Shown: positions 1-12,733 of the stretch, piece after piece | How positions within the stretch are numbered: the stretch's first letter is position 1 | Layout of the letters: each line of letters opens with the position of its first letter | Source of the DNA: Acridotheres tristis | Taxonomy: Eukaryota; Chordata; Aves; Passeriformes; Sturnidae | NCBI GenBank assembly: GCA_037013685.1 | Contig: CM072886.1 | Location: 60,318,933 to 60,382,932 of the forward strand | Length of the DNA: 64,000 bases | Direction: 5' to 3' | The notes under the pieces: generated by a model | Database searches by the model: none | Told to the model about the DNA's origin: nothing | The model's input: only the letters and a program-made list of their open reading frames with translations | Translations under genes and position numbers: made by a program

Positions 1-1889
1 AGCGGGGGAACAGAGTTTTCCCATCTTCCCTCTGTACTGTCATAAACCATGCCAATGTGTAGAAAGGGTCTGTGAAATTAATTATACTGTGAGTGCTTGG
101 TAACCAAATGAATTGTAAATTGTACATTATTAAAACAGCATCAGAGCACCGACTGATCTATTATTCTTTAGGGAAATGTATGAAGATAAGAGCTTTATAT
201 GCTTTAGGGTTCTTTCCAGCCACCACACAGCCAGCTCTGTAAGAAAAAATGTGGCAATATTTTGTTACTGCCTGAGTTGCAACTGACAAAATACTGTATT
301 GTTTATTTTTATTACTTTGTCTCATATTTAATATAGATGAGGAAGTATACAATGCAATTGACATATACATGCCCAGTCTCCTTCTGTTTATCCTTTTTAA
401 GATTGCATTTGGGATTAATCACCCTCACGTTTGTGTAAAAAAAAAAAGAGATAACTGTAGGTGCAGAAAAGTGAGATAAATATTAAGAAGTATGTTCTTT
501 TGCACAAATCATGTAACTAATAATATTCACAGCTATTGTTAGCCAGTCATTTTCCCTGTATATTGCTCCTTGCTGCCTACCTGTCTTGTAGCTTCTGAGA
601 ACAGTAAGAGGGCTGGGTGGGGAGCTGTTCAGAAAAACCTTTTAAATGACAACAGTAAAGAAAAAGATAATTTATGTTTTTCTCCTTGTCCACAATGCAC
701 GCCCTGCTTCACCTTCCTCTCATGCAGTATCTGATATCCAGCAAACTTGGTTCTCATGTGTGCACTGGCATCCTCTGAGCTAATACAAACCAAAATCTGC
801 ATGTTCTCCTAGGAATGCTAGGACTACTTGCTGTAGGACTACTTTCCAGACAATCCGTCCTACACATCATGTAATGATCCTTTTCACCCTTTGCTTCCAG
901 CAGAAAAGTACACGTCTTTCTACAAGCAGGAGTGTCTATAGGAGAAGGGGATAGCTTTTTGTTTGTTTTAATGCCTCTTTGAAGAAATGGAGGCAGAAGC
1001 TACTCCAGAATAGCTTTTCCCACAAGGTGTCCTTTATATTCCCCCCTTGAAGGAAGATGCATGAAAAGCATGCTCTATCCGTGCTTGTCAGAGAAGAGGA
1101 CAAACAGCTGGAGAAACATCCTCCTCCCTCCAGCTGGAGACACATCTCCCGACTAAGCTGTTCAAGGCAGCGACATGTTGGTTTCTACAAGCAACACATC
1201 AGTGGTTCCACACCCTCGGATTGGGGGGGATTTCATACACTGGAGTGACCCCAAGTATTTATTTTCTGGTGCAGAGGACCAGTGGCAGCAAGTCACGTCC
1301 TCCCTCCTTCAGAGAAGGCCTAGCAGAAAAAAAGTTTTCCTTTGAAAAGATCTAGATGGGCATTCAGCAAAACTCACAACTGAAACAGTCAAAGAAATAA
1401 CTTAAATTTGAGTGAAAGTAGTCCAAAGAATTTCAGGACTTGGCCTCCTCTCTATGCAGGCATGGAAGACAATGACATTTTCCTGGCTAAGGTATTTCCA
1501 TAATGGAATAAAGCATATTTGCTCGTTTTCCAATTTTTTTTTTTCAGAAGAGAGAAAATTTATTATTAAGAGAATTTACACCCTTCGGAACAACTCTCTT
1601 AACCCTGTTTACTAGTCTAAAATACAGTGCTGCCTTTCTCAACACTCATTAGCCCTGCAGAAGTCACTACCATCTTTCAGGAATGCGCTGCGTCCCGCTC
1701 CCCGGGCAGCCTCCGCCAGGAGGTGCACTGCATCCTCAAATTCAAGAGAGGGCAGCATTTTCCTTAGGCTGATCCAAAGGACGGGGACGACTCCCAAGTG
1801 TGTACAAGAATGTCAGCAAGTGAAAATCGTCAGTCACAAAACAGATGAAAAATTAAATTTGATGGAAGACATGCAATATTCTTAGGAGT

Positions 1890-1890
<1 letters not shown>
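1..1890. other. Intergenic, downstream of ID4; no feature recognised
   Basis: Mostly unique AT-rich sequence with short A and T runs. The open frames here are short, have no family resemblance and lack consistent splice or promoter context. Nothing functional is identified. Confidence 0.6.
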
Positions 1891-1945
<55 letters not shown>

Positions 1946-1946
1946 A
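1891..1946 (+). repeat. (TATC)n tetranucleotide microsatellite
   Basis: About 14 uninterrupted copies of TATC (GATA on the other strand). The perfection of the array suggests it is young and likely length-polymorphic. Confidence 0.97.
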
Positions 1947-4900
1947 CAAGCACATACCAAACCAAAACCCAAACAAGCTTTTAATTGATTGATGATGTTA
2001 ATTAATATATCCCATCTATGTTCAAGGAATTCTTGCAAAGGCTGTTGTGCAGCTGTAATGCTGTTTTTGCAGCACACCACAATGACTTTGCCACCAACTT
2101 TTGCACTGCAATAGCCAGCTAATAACAAATTGATGCACCCCAGATAAATACCATACATGAACAAAGTGCTAAACTGTGCCTGAGGTAATTAAGAATCCAC
2201 TGTCCTCTCATTAAAATCTCTATTCAATTAAATTCTTCAAACTACGCCTAAAACACTACCAGGCTGTTATTTTTGATTACTTCAGTATTTGCTTAAAAAC
2301 CAGCAAAACTAATCCAGAGCAAAGAATCAGACTTTTGAGATGTAGCCTCAGAATATGCGTCTTCTAGTGTGAAATAAGCATGCCTTCAAAGAAAGATCAA
2401 AATGCTTGTTCTATTGCAGAAACCTTGTGATCAAGAGTATGCTCCTTGCAGCTGACTGTGACTTACCCAGTGTTTGTGAAGAGCCCATCCAGTGTTTGCT
2501 CTGCTGGAACAGCAGCGCAGCATTGACTTCTACAAGGAAATTCCAAGCATCAAGGTATATTTAAAGTACTCATTGGATTGTAAAAAAACTAGAGGGCACC
2601 CAAGCGTAATAGAACACATTTTAGTTTACCCCCTACTCAAGTTTTAGTGCAATTTTACCCTCCTGAAATAACTGTACTGTCAGCACTGTCTTCAGCACAT
2701 TCAGCCAGGTTGCCTGAATTACTTGAAGAGCCCAGGACAAGGCAAATACACATTTTCATTCTCTGTTTGCATCTAACAAATAACAGATGTTGCAATATTG
2801 AAGAAGCACACCTGATGTGACTAACAAGGGATTTCTAAAATATTTGCCCTAAGATGACAGCCACCCTGCTATTAAGCGTTTACTTAATGAAATGTGTACA
2901 AAGGGAAATGCTGTAGCAATTCTCCTTAAGACGGAGCAAGCTGCTTGACATAAAGGTTTCTTGAGTGACCTTGGGCTAAATCTGCATTACCAGAAGAATG
3001 CAGACCCGAGCTTGAGAATACTTGTTTCCTACCAGCCTTCAAGGATCCCAGAAGGAGCCTGTCGAGCCCAGGACGTGGTGCCGCTGCCGTCACAGCCACT
3101 GTCCCCGCGTTCCCTCGGGCGGTAGCCCCTGCCATGTGACTGTCCCCGCGGTCCCTGGGATGTGCCAGCTGAACCCTCCTGCATCCACCGGAGGGAATCT
3201 GGCACGGCACCTCCCGGCGAACCTGCCAGGAAGCAGGGTCAGCCCTTTGCAAATAAACCCTGCCTGATCTGAGTAACACAAATGGACACCTGGAAGATTA
3301 ATTCATCCCCTGTAATAATACAACTACTGTTTGCACAAACCAGTGGCATGCAATAGTTTCTTATTAAAATGCTCAGGATACGCATTAAGATATCTCTAAA
3401 CAAAGTACAGCTTAAGGAAAGGAGAGAATGAAAAATTTTCTTGCTTAAAATTTGCCACTCTTTCATCAGATTTGATATAAAGCTACGAGCAGCACTGTAA
3501 ATGGACCAACGAGTTGTCTAATTGTCTAGAACACCCTCACATAATTTATATTGTCTCTTAATTTCTGTTTTGTAACCTCCATGGCTGTCTTCAGTGAATC
3601 ACACATAGCTCGACTTGGAGAGCACATCAGGGTATGATTTTTTCCCTTTGTTTCCCACTTTCCCACAATGGAAGCATGCAAATTTCAGCAAGGTATGTAC
3701 CTACCGCATTAATCCTTTCTAATGTGATTCCAGTTGTCTCCTTAAAAGCAGAATCTAAAAGATTATTTTTACTGTTTCCATTCTCTATTGTGGCACACAG
3801 TTTTCTTCCTGAAAGGATATTCATCTAACTCTATACACACAGAGATGAACATACATTCGAATCACAGATACATATCAATTTAACACACATCACAGACTGG
3901 AAATACATTATTAAAATTAAGTGCATTACAGAGAATAGATGTATAGACAAAACTGCTGAGGCACTCGACTCTCTCAATTCCACGGTGCCTTAACACTTGC
4001 CGCAAACCTGCCATCCCTTTGTAATGCAGTCCTGAGATGCTTAATCTGTTTTCTCTCTTCCCAAGACGTAAATCAGCAGCAAAGTTGCCTGTGGAGGAGC
4101 GGAGGCTGGGGGGTAATTGTGGCCTGGTGGGTTATCTGTCTGAAGCTGCGTGCACAGTGGGTCTGCTCACCAAATTTTTAGCGTGCGTATTTTTTCGGGC
4201 TCTTTTCCAGCAGGGAGTTAGGAAGTGAGAAACAACAGAACTAGTTTAATGCACCGGGTAAATCAGACCAGCTTATTGTGAAACCCATCGCCACACATGA
4301 TTGTTATGATAATACACGCGAGTGAGCTCTGGTTATTACATGCACAGCCCTGTACTAACTGCTCCCTACAGCTCGCCCGTTCTCTCACTTTAGCAACACC
4401 CCACACACCTGTTCAAATAATATTACTATTACCTTGTGTTGACACCACATCCACCCTTTCCTTTCATATAATAAGAGCTCCTGGTGAACTGTAAATGGAA
4501 AGCTTGTGGTAGCAGAAGCCGATTGTTTACCTGTCTCCAGTTTGTTGCCACAGATACTTGGTTGGGAGACGGGAACAAAGATCAGTTTGACATCCTTGTT
4601 AAGCAGGATTTGCCCCCCACCTTACCCACAAAAGGTTACGAGTTGCTATTCAAGCCTGAGCTCCGCAGGTGTGCCATCACACCTGTCTGAAAGAAAACAA
4701 AATACAGTTTGTTTCAATATGGCTACTGCCCCAGCAAAATAAAGAAGATCTTGCCCTGCAACACAGACACAAGCATTTGTTTTAATATTTCAATGAATCC
4801 AAGCAAATGCTGACAGATAGTTCTGTTTATATTCAGCATACAAGCCAAATACGATGCAAGCTTCCCCAGCAATTGATGGGAGTGAGCATCTGATCCTGCC

Positions 4901-5000
4901 CACTAAACTAACTCATGGACAAACTCGTGGCAAAACTCAACTCAAAACCAATCGGGCAATGGAAAAGAGAATTTTATAACTCTCAAAGTATTTCAAAGCC
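1947..5000. other. Intergenic, no gene recognised; small GC-rich patch at 3050-3240
   Basis: Unique sequence. The patch at 3050-3240 is richer in CpG and contains a near-repeat (actgtccccgcgttccct and actgtccccgcggtccct). Open frames on both strands there are overlapping and mutually exclusive and look like composition effects. Confidence 0.55.
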
Positions 5001-5115
5001 AGGTCTTATGGGGCTTTGAGCAACCTGATCTAGTGTCCCTGACTGTGGCAGAGGGGTTGGAACTAGATGATCTTTCAGGTCCCTTCCAACTCAAACCGTT
5101 CTATAATTCTATGAT
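5001..5115 (+). mobile_element. CR1 LINE, short 3'-end fragment
   Basis: The stretch contains the standard CR1 3' end: GAGCAACCTGATCTAGTG, GGTTGGAACTAGATGAT, CAGGTCCCTTCCAACTCAAAC, then the tail TTCTATAATTCTATGATT. It is heavily 5'-truncated, as is normal for CR1, and carries no coding capacity. Confidence 0.92.
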
Positions 5116-8100
5116 TAACATGAGACTGAGTCCAAGGCCAAGCCAGGGACAGGCTGGGCCTCACAATTAATTTTCTTCACCGTTGCGCCCTGATGGAGCT
5201 GCTGCTGATACTGAGTCACATGTAAGTCTTTGCATAGAGAGCTGTCATGGTTTTAGAATAGGGAAAAGTTAAAAGCTGTGGGTCCTAGTGCTATTCTGCT
5301 TGGTTGAAGTCTATGCCCAACTTCTTATACCAGTGACAACAGTGTAAGTCTAGGGTAAATTGGCAAAAAATGGCAAAATCTACCTCCTATTTGAGGCCTG
5401 GAGAAAACATAATGGGATTTTGTCCATGCAAAGCAGTGCACTACAGAGACCTAAATGTACCCATTCATTCATGTGAGTTTGCCATTTGACATCTGCTGAA
5501 GGTGATGGAAAGACTTCGGTGGGCATTTGGTCCAAGAGCTGAGTCACTGGAGTTTCCAATGCTTTAGGTAAAAACATTTTTACCAAAAAGGGCTAATGAA
5601 ATTTTTTTTCCCATTTTCCAGCTAAAGCAGTGCTCTATTTTTACTGCTTTATATTCTTATTAGTATCCTAATCCCCATCTGCTTCTATCACGGTTTGAAA
5701 AGTATTGTTCATAGTCACCTTCTTATGAAGGTATCCCTGAATAAGCAAGTGTTGTAGATGTGTAGCACCAGCTGGTTTGGAAGGAGTTTGTATACCGAGC
5801 TGCAACTTACACAGAGAAACGTCCTTGAGGCTGGGAGCATATTTTATTTATTGCTTTATTTATTGCATATGTCAAGTAAATGGAATCCCAAATTATGAAG
5901 ATGCAAAACACAGTGTGAGTATTTATCAGCACTGAATGTTTTTATGTGCTCCAAAATAACTTGGGGTTTCCCAGCTGACTGTGAGCAGCTTGCTGGTTTT
6001 GAAGATCTAGCACCTTTGGAACTGAAGGGACATGCTGAATTTTAAGCACTTGGAAAGAGATTTAATTGCTTGGACAGCACCACCTTTTTTTTCGTTTTTT
6101 TTTTGTGTGTGTGTGTGTGCTCATCAATAGCAAATGATGAAGCCTCTGGGGGATATTAACACAAGTAAACTAAACACAGGAGTGGGACTGTTTAAACAAG
6201 GTGAGACAAAAGCCTTTATACTACAAGCAAATGAATTTGATAGCAATTTTTTATGTTTCCACCTCTATTGTTGCAGATGTCTGCATTTAAATACGAACTT
6301 TATCTTTTTTGGCCCTGGTTTTCCTCCCTCATTAGCCTGCGTGGAGGTCAGAGACCCTCTTATCTCATGGGCTACTCCTGCAAGGACCCAGGAGCTCGTT
6401 GGGTTCCCCTTGCAGCTTTCTGTTGAGGTGGGGATAGAACGTCTGCTTGCTCCCCCACCCTCTCAGAACACGAAAGGATTTGCCCTGGCTGATAGCTGCA
6501 AAGGCATGAAGTCATCTGTGTCCAAGCTTTTGCTTCCACGTGCACTGCCCCTTCACAACTGCTGCCTGGCATGGAGCCCCTATGCACCTCAGAAACACCA
6601 CAACTCTCCAAAAAAACCCTGGTGGCACTTGAAGCCCTGGAGCAGCTCACAAGGTAGTGCTGGTAATATTGGCTCCTGATTGCTTGGTGAGACTGTCCTG
6701 CACATGAACCAAGAAACTGCTTCCTCGTTAAAGCTGGACAAGGCAATGTCCTTCTGCATGATTGCTGCCCCAGTGCCGTGATGCTCCTGCCGGGATGGAC
6801 TCCCACAGTCTCTGAACAGACACATCAGAAGTCAAGGGGAAATGTTGGCTTGTAGCACTGTGTCCACCTGCCCCTCTAAGTCCAGGCACTCCCACCCTCA
6901 CAAACCCTCCCAGGGATTTAATACCTGCACTGCAGCCCACACACGTCACCCATTCCTGGCCCTGCATGTTTCCAGGGCTGCTGGAGAAGTAAAAAGGGAA
7001 TAGAAGACAAAGTCTTTTAAAATGATCCTAAATGGATGTATGTTTCGGTCTTATTAATTGGAAGTATTCTTTCCTGCTACTGCATTTTTATGGGAATATT
7101 TTCAACCTGCTGAAAAGACTAAGTAATATTGATTTTCAAATATTCTAAACAAAATACAGATGCTAGACTGCTACAAACATAGGCACCAGCATCTCTGAAT
7201 GAAAAGATAGCCTGTTGAATAAATAATGCATATTCTTAAATGTCTGAACTTAAAGGATAAATGGTAAGAGCTTCAAAGGAGCCATTGATCTATGGAGTAC
7301 ATAATATGCATGTTAAAAATTATTGGAATATTTATTTACATGACACATGGATCAGAAGAAGCGATTATGGTCCTTAGAGCAAATTATACATGTTGTGAAA
7401 ATTGTCAAAGTGCTTCTTTTACCAGAAGCAAGTGTATCCTGTCAGTGGACAAACACATCATCTTTGGGAAAAAAAAAACAAAAAACCCCAACCAAACAAA
7501 AGGAAGTAAACCCGAGGCTAAAAGAAGGTTGAAAGAGAAAAGGGATAAAAGAAAAAAAAAAAAAAAGAAGAAGAAAATAAAAACCAACTCTTGTCCCATG
7601 TCAAAGTGTGTTTCATGCCCATCAAAGGAAGAAAAGCCCACACTGCCCTGCCCCACATCCCGCGCATTGCTGCTGTCACACTTCATGGGGGGAGGGAACG
7701 CTCCTGTCTCTGTGTGCCAAAGTCCGGGGTGCCAGCTCTTCTCCCTACAGGCCGAGAAATTACAAATGGGGATTAATTCATTCCAGCCACTGCTGTGTCC
7801 TCTGTGCTGAATTAAGCTGCCAGATGAGTGCTCTGCTTTCCCGGCCCGTGCCCCTCTGAGTGACATGGGGGACAGGCGGGGAACCGCAGCCCACTGGCAT
7901 CGTTCGCACCTTTGTGTGTGGAAATGCGCTTTTTAGGGCTGTGCCTGCAGCTCCTCAAGTGCCTCAGCACTGCCAAGCACTGACTGAAAACAATCTGGTG
8001 TGCCCCCTCATACCTTCAAGAGGAGCAAAACGGGGAAACATTGCCTTGCAGTACTTAGTGTGCCCAGCAGCCAGGTCCATCGCTCACCAGCATCTGGCCG

Positions 8101-11100
8101 ATGGGCTTGTGCCTGGGTGCAGCTCTCAGAAGGGTTTGCACTGCTCCTTCCCCAGTGCTCCGTGGGTGACATGGCTCTTCTCCTCCGGCAGATGTTTTGC
8201 TAAGGAGGAGGGATGCCAACTTAGAAAATTCCTCCACATGCCCATGTTGCTGCGATCACACTGCGGTTTACACCATACCCTGGTCCCTGAGAATTATTTT
8301 GTTTTTTCAGGCTGTGAAGAGGAAAAAGGTTTTTTGTCACGAAGGTATGACCAGGACATGGTGGCTCAGAGACTGCCTCTGACCCACGGGATGCTGGCAG
8401 CCTGCAGCCAAGCTCCCAAGTGCTGTACAGCCCCAGGGTGCCCAGTCCCCAGATCAGCTCTGATGTGCTCCAAGGGCTGGTGTACGCACGCCTGCTTTGG
8501 ACATTTGGGGAAGCAGGCTCTACTGGTAGGCAGAGCACGCAAGTTTCCTCTTACCCAGGAATGAGAGTAAAGGGTGGATTTTCTAATGCAAAAAAGCAAG
8601 CAGTTGTATGGGGGAATATATTTAGCCAGTGTTTTCAGATCACATGTTCTGGGACCGGAGAGCAGAACGTTTTCAATACTGTTTTGGAAGCACGCTATTC
8701 AGTATTGCAAACCTTACTATTGGAGAAACCAGTAAATTGTGTTGCATCTAAAACAATTACTTGAATTACTTGTACCGTGGTTTCTTCTTTCCAACTGTAA
8801 AGGTTTTACAGAAATGTGACTTCTATAGCTACAAAGCCTTGAAAATATAAATAATAGTAAAATGCTGCTCTGCATTTGCATAAACCTGTTTATCCTATAC
8901 ATGGTTTATTCATTAACTCTCGGAACAACCAGCAGGACAGCTATGGCATTCCTTATGACCACTTCGCTTGTGGCTGAAAATGCAACTATTTAAAAGGAAC
9001 ACTACAGAAAGTGAAAATAAATACCATTCCCATGTGAAACTGCAGGAAAAATGCCACAGGAGCTGGCATTTGGCTTTTACATGAAATGAACCTTTCCTCT
9101 CACTTGGAAATTTCAGAGGGAGCCTCAGCACCTGCAAGGACTGGGACCTCCCTGCCACAGCTCACCAAAACGGACACGCAGCATTAGCCGTGTCCATAGC
9201 TGTGCTCTGCAGACAGCATTCCAGTTACGGACAGAAAATACCTGACTCCCTCATCTATTCCTCCTAGAGACGGTCTTCTAGTCCTTGACAATTTCAGTGT
9301 CCCATGAAAAGAGATTCCTTGCAACCTCTACTTCCAATGCGCTTCCCAACCAGCTCCTCCTTCGGAAAGCTCCTGGTAATCACCTCAGCTTTCCCCACGC
9401 TTCCTTTCTTACCAAAAACTCGCTCTGCATAAGAAAGGTGACAAAACAGGAATGCATTTTGCCTGTTTCATCTCCTCGCTTCTGTAAAGAAGAGTGCATG
9501 TTGCCACTGGTACAAGTGGAAAACTGGAAGTTTGTTTGACAGCCGGTGACTTGCTCAAGGTCACAAAAGAGCCTCAGTAGCAGAGCTGGGAACAGAATTT
9601 GGTATCCTAATTCCTAATCTGGCAGCCTCACCGCAACTCTCATCACGCAATCAAAAAGCTCCTTTTAAGGAATGCTTTTGTGACTAAGAGAAAATTCAAG
9701 GCATTAGAAGAAAGAGTCCTTTTAATTTGCCTTTGTTCAAACATTTACGCCTTTTGCTATATGGAAAACATGATTTAAACAAGATACGGGATTACAGTAT
9801 GATGAAAGACTCTAAAATCTTTGAAAAACAAAAAATAATTATGGCTGCATTTAGGACTGTACTGATCCCAGGCATTAGGAAGCAACCAATTAGATATTCA
9901 TTTAGAGTTTTATACATAGCATAAGGAATAAGTAAAGACCAGCATCTCTTGTGATCTGGTAAGACTTTCCTGAGTGCTGTATGTAGGCTTTCGCATTTCT
10001 GAAGAATAGTACATATAACAGGAAAAATTTTCACAGCTCTTTAATAAGACTTCATTTTCTAAAGGTCCTAACTTGTTGCACCGCCAAGTTTTTCAAAAAG
10101 CAAACCCAAATCCTTAAGCTGCTAAACTCAACAGGAGATTGCCCTGACCTGAAACAATCCAGGGTTTGGTACGTCCTTCCTTGAAGAGCAGCTCAGTAGT
10201 TTACCAGCTCTCCCAGGATACATCAGCTTTGATATTTAAAAACTCTGCAAGATAGTTTTATATTTTAGGACAGCACCTTTTGCTTGCTTCCTCTCCTATG
10301 TAATGGAATACTATAGTTTGGCAACAGTGGATAGAAACAAAAGTGTACTGAGAACCAATGTTACTGAAAAACTGTATACAAAATAATCTGAGCTGTACAA
10401 GCTGAAGTAAGCAGAAGAATAAAAATATTAATAGGATAAACAAAGAAAATGAATGTAAACTTATACCAATCCTTTGGAAAAAATGTTGCTTCTCTCTTTT
10501 TTAACACTATGGAAAAGTTCCCGAAGTACAGTAAAAATCCTATTGATAGTATTGCTACTGTCACGAAAGTAGTTGGGAGGCTCAGGATAAGGAGGTTTAT
10601 GACTTAATTGTACAAGAACATGCATTTTTCTCATTAACTAAAATCGAAACAGCAGAGCTGGAGGAATACAATGCAGGGACCCGCTCCCCATCCTTGAAGT
10701 CCCAGCTCAGCCTGTAAAATGCCTGCGCCTTTAAAGCACTTGCACTGACAGGAGGCCCTGTGTTTGCAGATGTGTTAGCCACTTTTTGATTTGATCTTTA
10801 CGCAATTATTTTGATAAAGAAAGTGTTGGTCTTGTTGACACTATCACTGTAGTCAATACCTAATGACCCCCATAGTTAATTTCCTTATAAATATTTAACT
10901 TAATAGAAGTCCTCCCTTGGGTTATAGTACTTTTGACACTTGTATAATCTGAAACAAATCCTCTTTTTTAGTCAAACAGACCATGTTACACACACAGTTG
11001 GCTAGCTATTTACAAAGCACCCAATTAAATCCTACTTAATTCTCCCACTCTGAAAATCCCATTTCACTAGTGTGCAGGCTACTGATCACACAAGATGAGG

Positions 11101-11890
11101 ATCTTTCACTGAGCCCGGACAGAAATTTACAGCCAGCAGGACTTCATTGTACAAGAGCTTGCCGTAAAAATAACTCACCCGTCAAATGCTAGATACAAAT
11201 GGCGAAGAGAATGTGCAAATTCAGAGGATTGAAGAAATAAGCTGAAGAATCACGGTTAAAGACAGGTAAATCTAGTTTAATGTTCACATGTAGTAGTTAC
11301 ACATCACAGAGATTAAACAGGATTTTAACTGTAACATAGCTGCAGTGAAATGTAAGTAACTTTGTACTAGAAAAATAATCTTGATGCAGTTATCCTATTT
11401 TTGGTCTACTTAGGTTCATTTCAAGATGAATTTACATCACTGATCATAACGACTTTGCCCTTGTGCCTTTCTTCAGTTCACTATTAATACTCTTTGGACG
11501 AAGGAAACAGCAACTGTTTTTGTTAATGGTTTGCCCTTTGGCTGCAAGCAGAGAACAGTTTTCAGTTTTTAAGCAATTAATAAGCTGTAGGAACACAAAC
11601 TTGCGATAAAACCTTTTGGTGCTAAATGAAGTTCCCGAGCAAATTTCTTATCGAATGCAAGAGCAGATTTAAAAAAAAAAAAAAAAGCTGATTAGAGATC
11701 TAAAGCATTGCCCCCATAACGCAAAAAAAAAAACCTAGATAGAATTTGTTTCTCTTGTCTCAGTAAAAAACACATTTTACTGCTACTTTTATAGAATGCA
11801 CTAAAAATCCCTGTGCCTAAATGACAAAAGTGTAGTCTCGAAATGTATAATACACTTACAAACATTTTAAGTCTAGATTGAGGAAAACAC
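5116..11890. other. Intergenic, downstream of ID4; no gene supported
   Basis: It holds a T-run plus short GT repeat at 6086-6119, an A-rich low-complexity stretch at 7540-7580, and G+C-richer unique DNA at 6300-6950 and 7600-8550 with chance open frames of 181 and 234 codons. Neither has recognisable domains, and competing frames of similar size exist on the opposite strand. The part nearest ID4 (10790-11600) is AT-rich unique DNA that could hold regulatory elements. Confidence 0.55.
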
Positions 11891-11911
11891 GTTGTATGGA
11901 CTCCAAACAAG

Positions 11912-11917
11912 TTTATT
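11912..11917 (-). promoter_or_regulatory. ID4: Candidate ID4 polyadenylation signal AATAAA
   Basis: A canonical AATAAA on the transcript strand, in the context GCAAATAAACTTGTTTGG. The sequence after it is moderately T/G-rich, as expected downstream of a cleavage site. It is the only canonical AATAAA on this strand within exon 3. Confidence 0.65.
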
Positions 11918-12108
11918 TGCAATTAGACACGTCATGCAATCATGCAGGACCACTAGCTAAAGCTGCAACTTTCGAGTCTAAAGGACATTTGGGGACAAAA
12001 AAAGTCCTAAACATTCAAGATATTTCCATATTAGCAGCTCCGTATTTGAGCTGCGGTTTTCTAAAGAGATATTCCCACAGATTAAAAAAAACATACACAC
12101 TTTTATAA

Positions 12109-12116
12109 TATTTACA
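12109..12116 (-). promoter_or_regulatory. Pumilio-type element TGTAAATA in ID4 3' UTR
   Basis: A second exact UGUANAUA match, about 80 nt downstream of the first on the transcript. Confidence 0.55.
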
Positions 12117-12197
12117 AAAAAATATTTAATTAAAAATATTTTATAATTACAGTAGTCTATTAAAGCATATACTTTTCTCACACTTATAGAACATCTC

Positions 12198-12205
12198 TAT
12201 ATATA
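12198..12205 (-). promoter_or_regulatory. Pumilio-type element TGTATATA in ID4 3' UTR
   Basis: An exact match to the PUM consensus UGUANAUA on the transcript strand, in AT-rich accessible sequence. Confidence 0.55.
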
Positions 12206-12733
12206 CACAGTATGAAATGTCACTCATTTGTCTATACAATATGTAACATTCCTGCAGGGAGAAGAAAGTTCCCTGGGCCCCAATAAAATCCATCTATTTT
12301 AAACAATAGATGTCAAATATATCTACAAATGCTCTGGTAGATTAGTAAAGCTTCAAGATTCGGCTGCTCGGTCCCTCAAGAGTTACAAGGTTTCTAAAGT
12401 CTGGTTTAGGCTCGGTCCTCTATCCCGGGGCAGAGTCGCAACTTTTCCCGCTGCCACCGTGGGACACGCCGCCGCTCACAGCTGGCCGGGAACGACGAGA
12501 AGAGACGGAACCAGGGGGGAAGGGGGGAAAGGACACGGGGAGCTGGGGGTGTGGGGGGGGACCGCTACGGACGTGCAAAATGGTGAAAAGGCTGGGCTCT
12601 GCCGGGGTGAAGCATGGGAACTGCTCGGGGGGTTGGACGGCTCCTTCCTCCGGTGCGGCGGGGCAGGGCCAGGCCCCCCCCGCCGCCGCCCGCCCCCCGC
12701 GTTGCCTCTGCGCGGCGCGGCGCCGCCGCACAC

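Larger units (their letters stand above)
11895..12733 (-). other. ID4: ID4 exon 3, 3' UTR
   Basis: The exon starts after the acceptor at 12734. The first ~300 nt are CpG-rich and the rest is AT-rich. The end near 11895 is inferred from the AATAAA at 11912-11917. With a start near 14575 this gives a spliced mRNA of about 1.6 kb. The AT-rich part contains two Pumilio-type TGTANATA sites (12198-12205 and 12109-12116) and an ATTAAA at 12125-12130 that could act as an earlier weak poly(A) signal. Longer forms with more distal poly(A) sites cannot be excluded. Confidence 0.75.

Noticed and set aside
5241..5700. TGTCATGGTTTT at 5244, resembling the start of some avian LTRs
   Set aside because: The sequence after it does not continue as any LTR I recognise and no matching end was found.
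6134..6679. 181-codon plus-strand open frame
   Set aside because: No recognisable domain, and a 144-codon frame on the other strand overlaps it; likely chance in G+C-richer DNA.
7860..8564. 234-codon plus-strand open frame
   Set aside because: No family resemblance, several competing frames of similar size, and no splice or promoter context.
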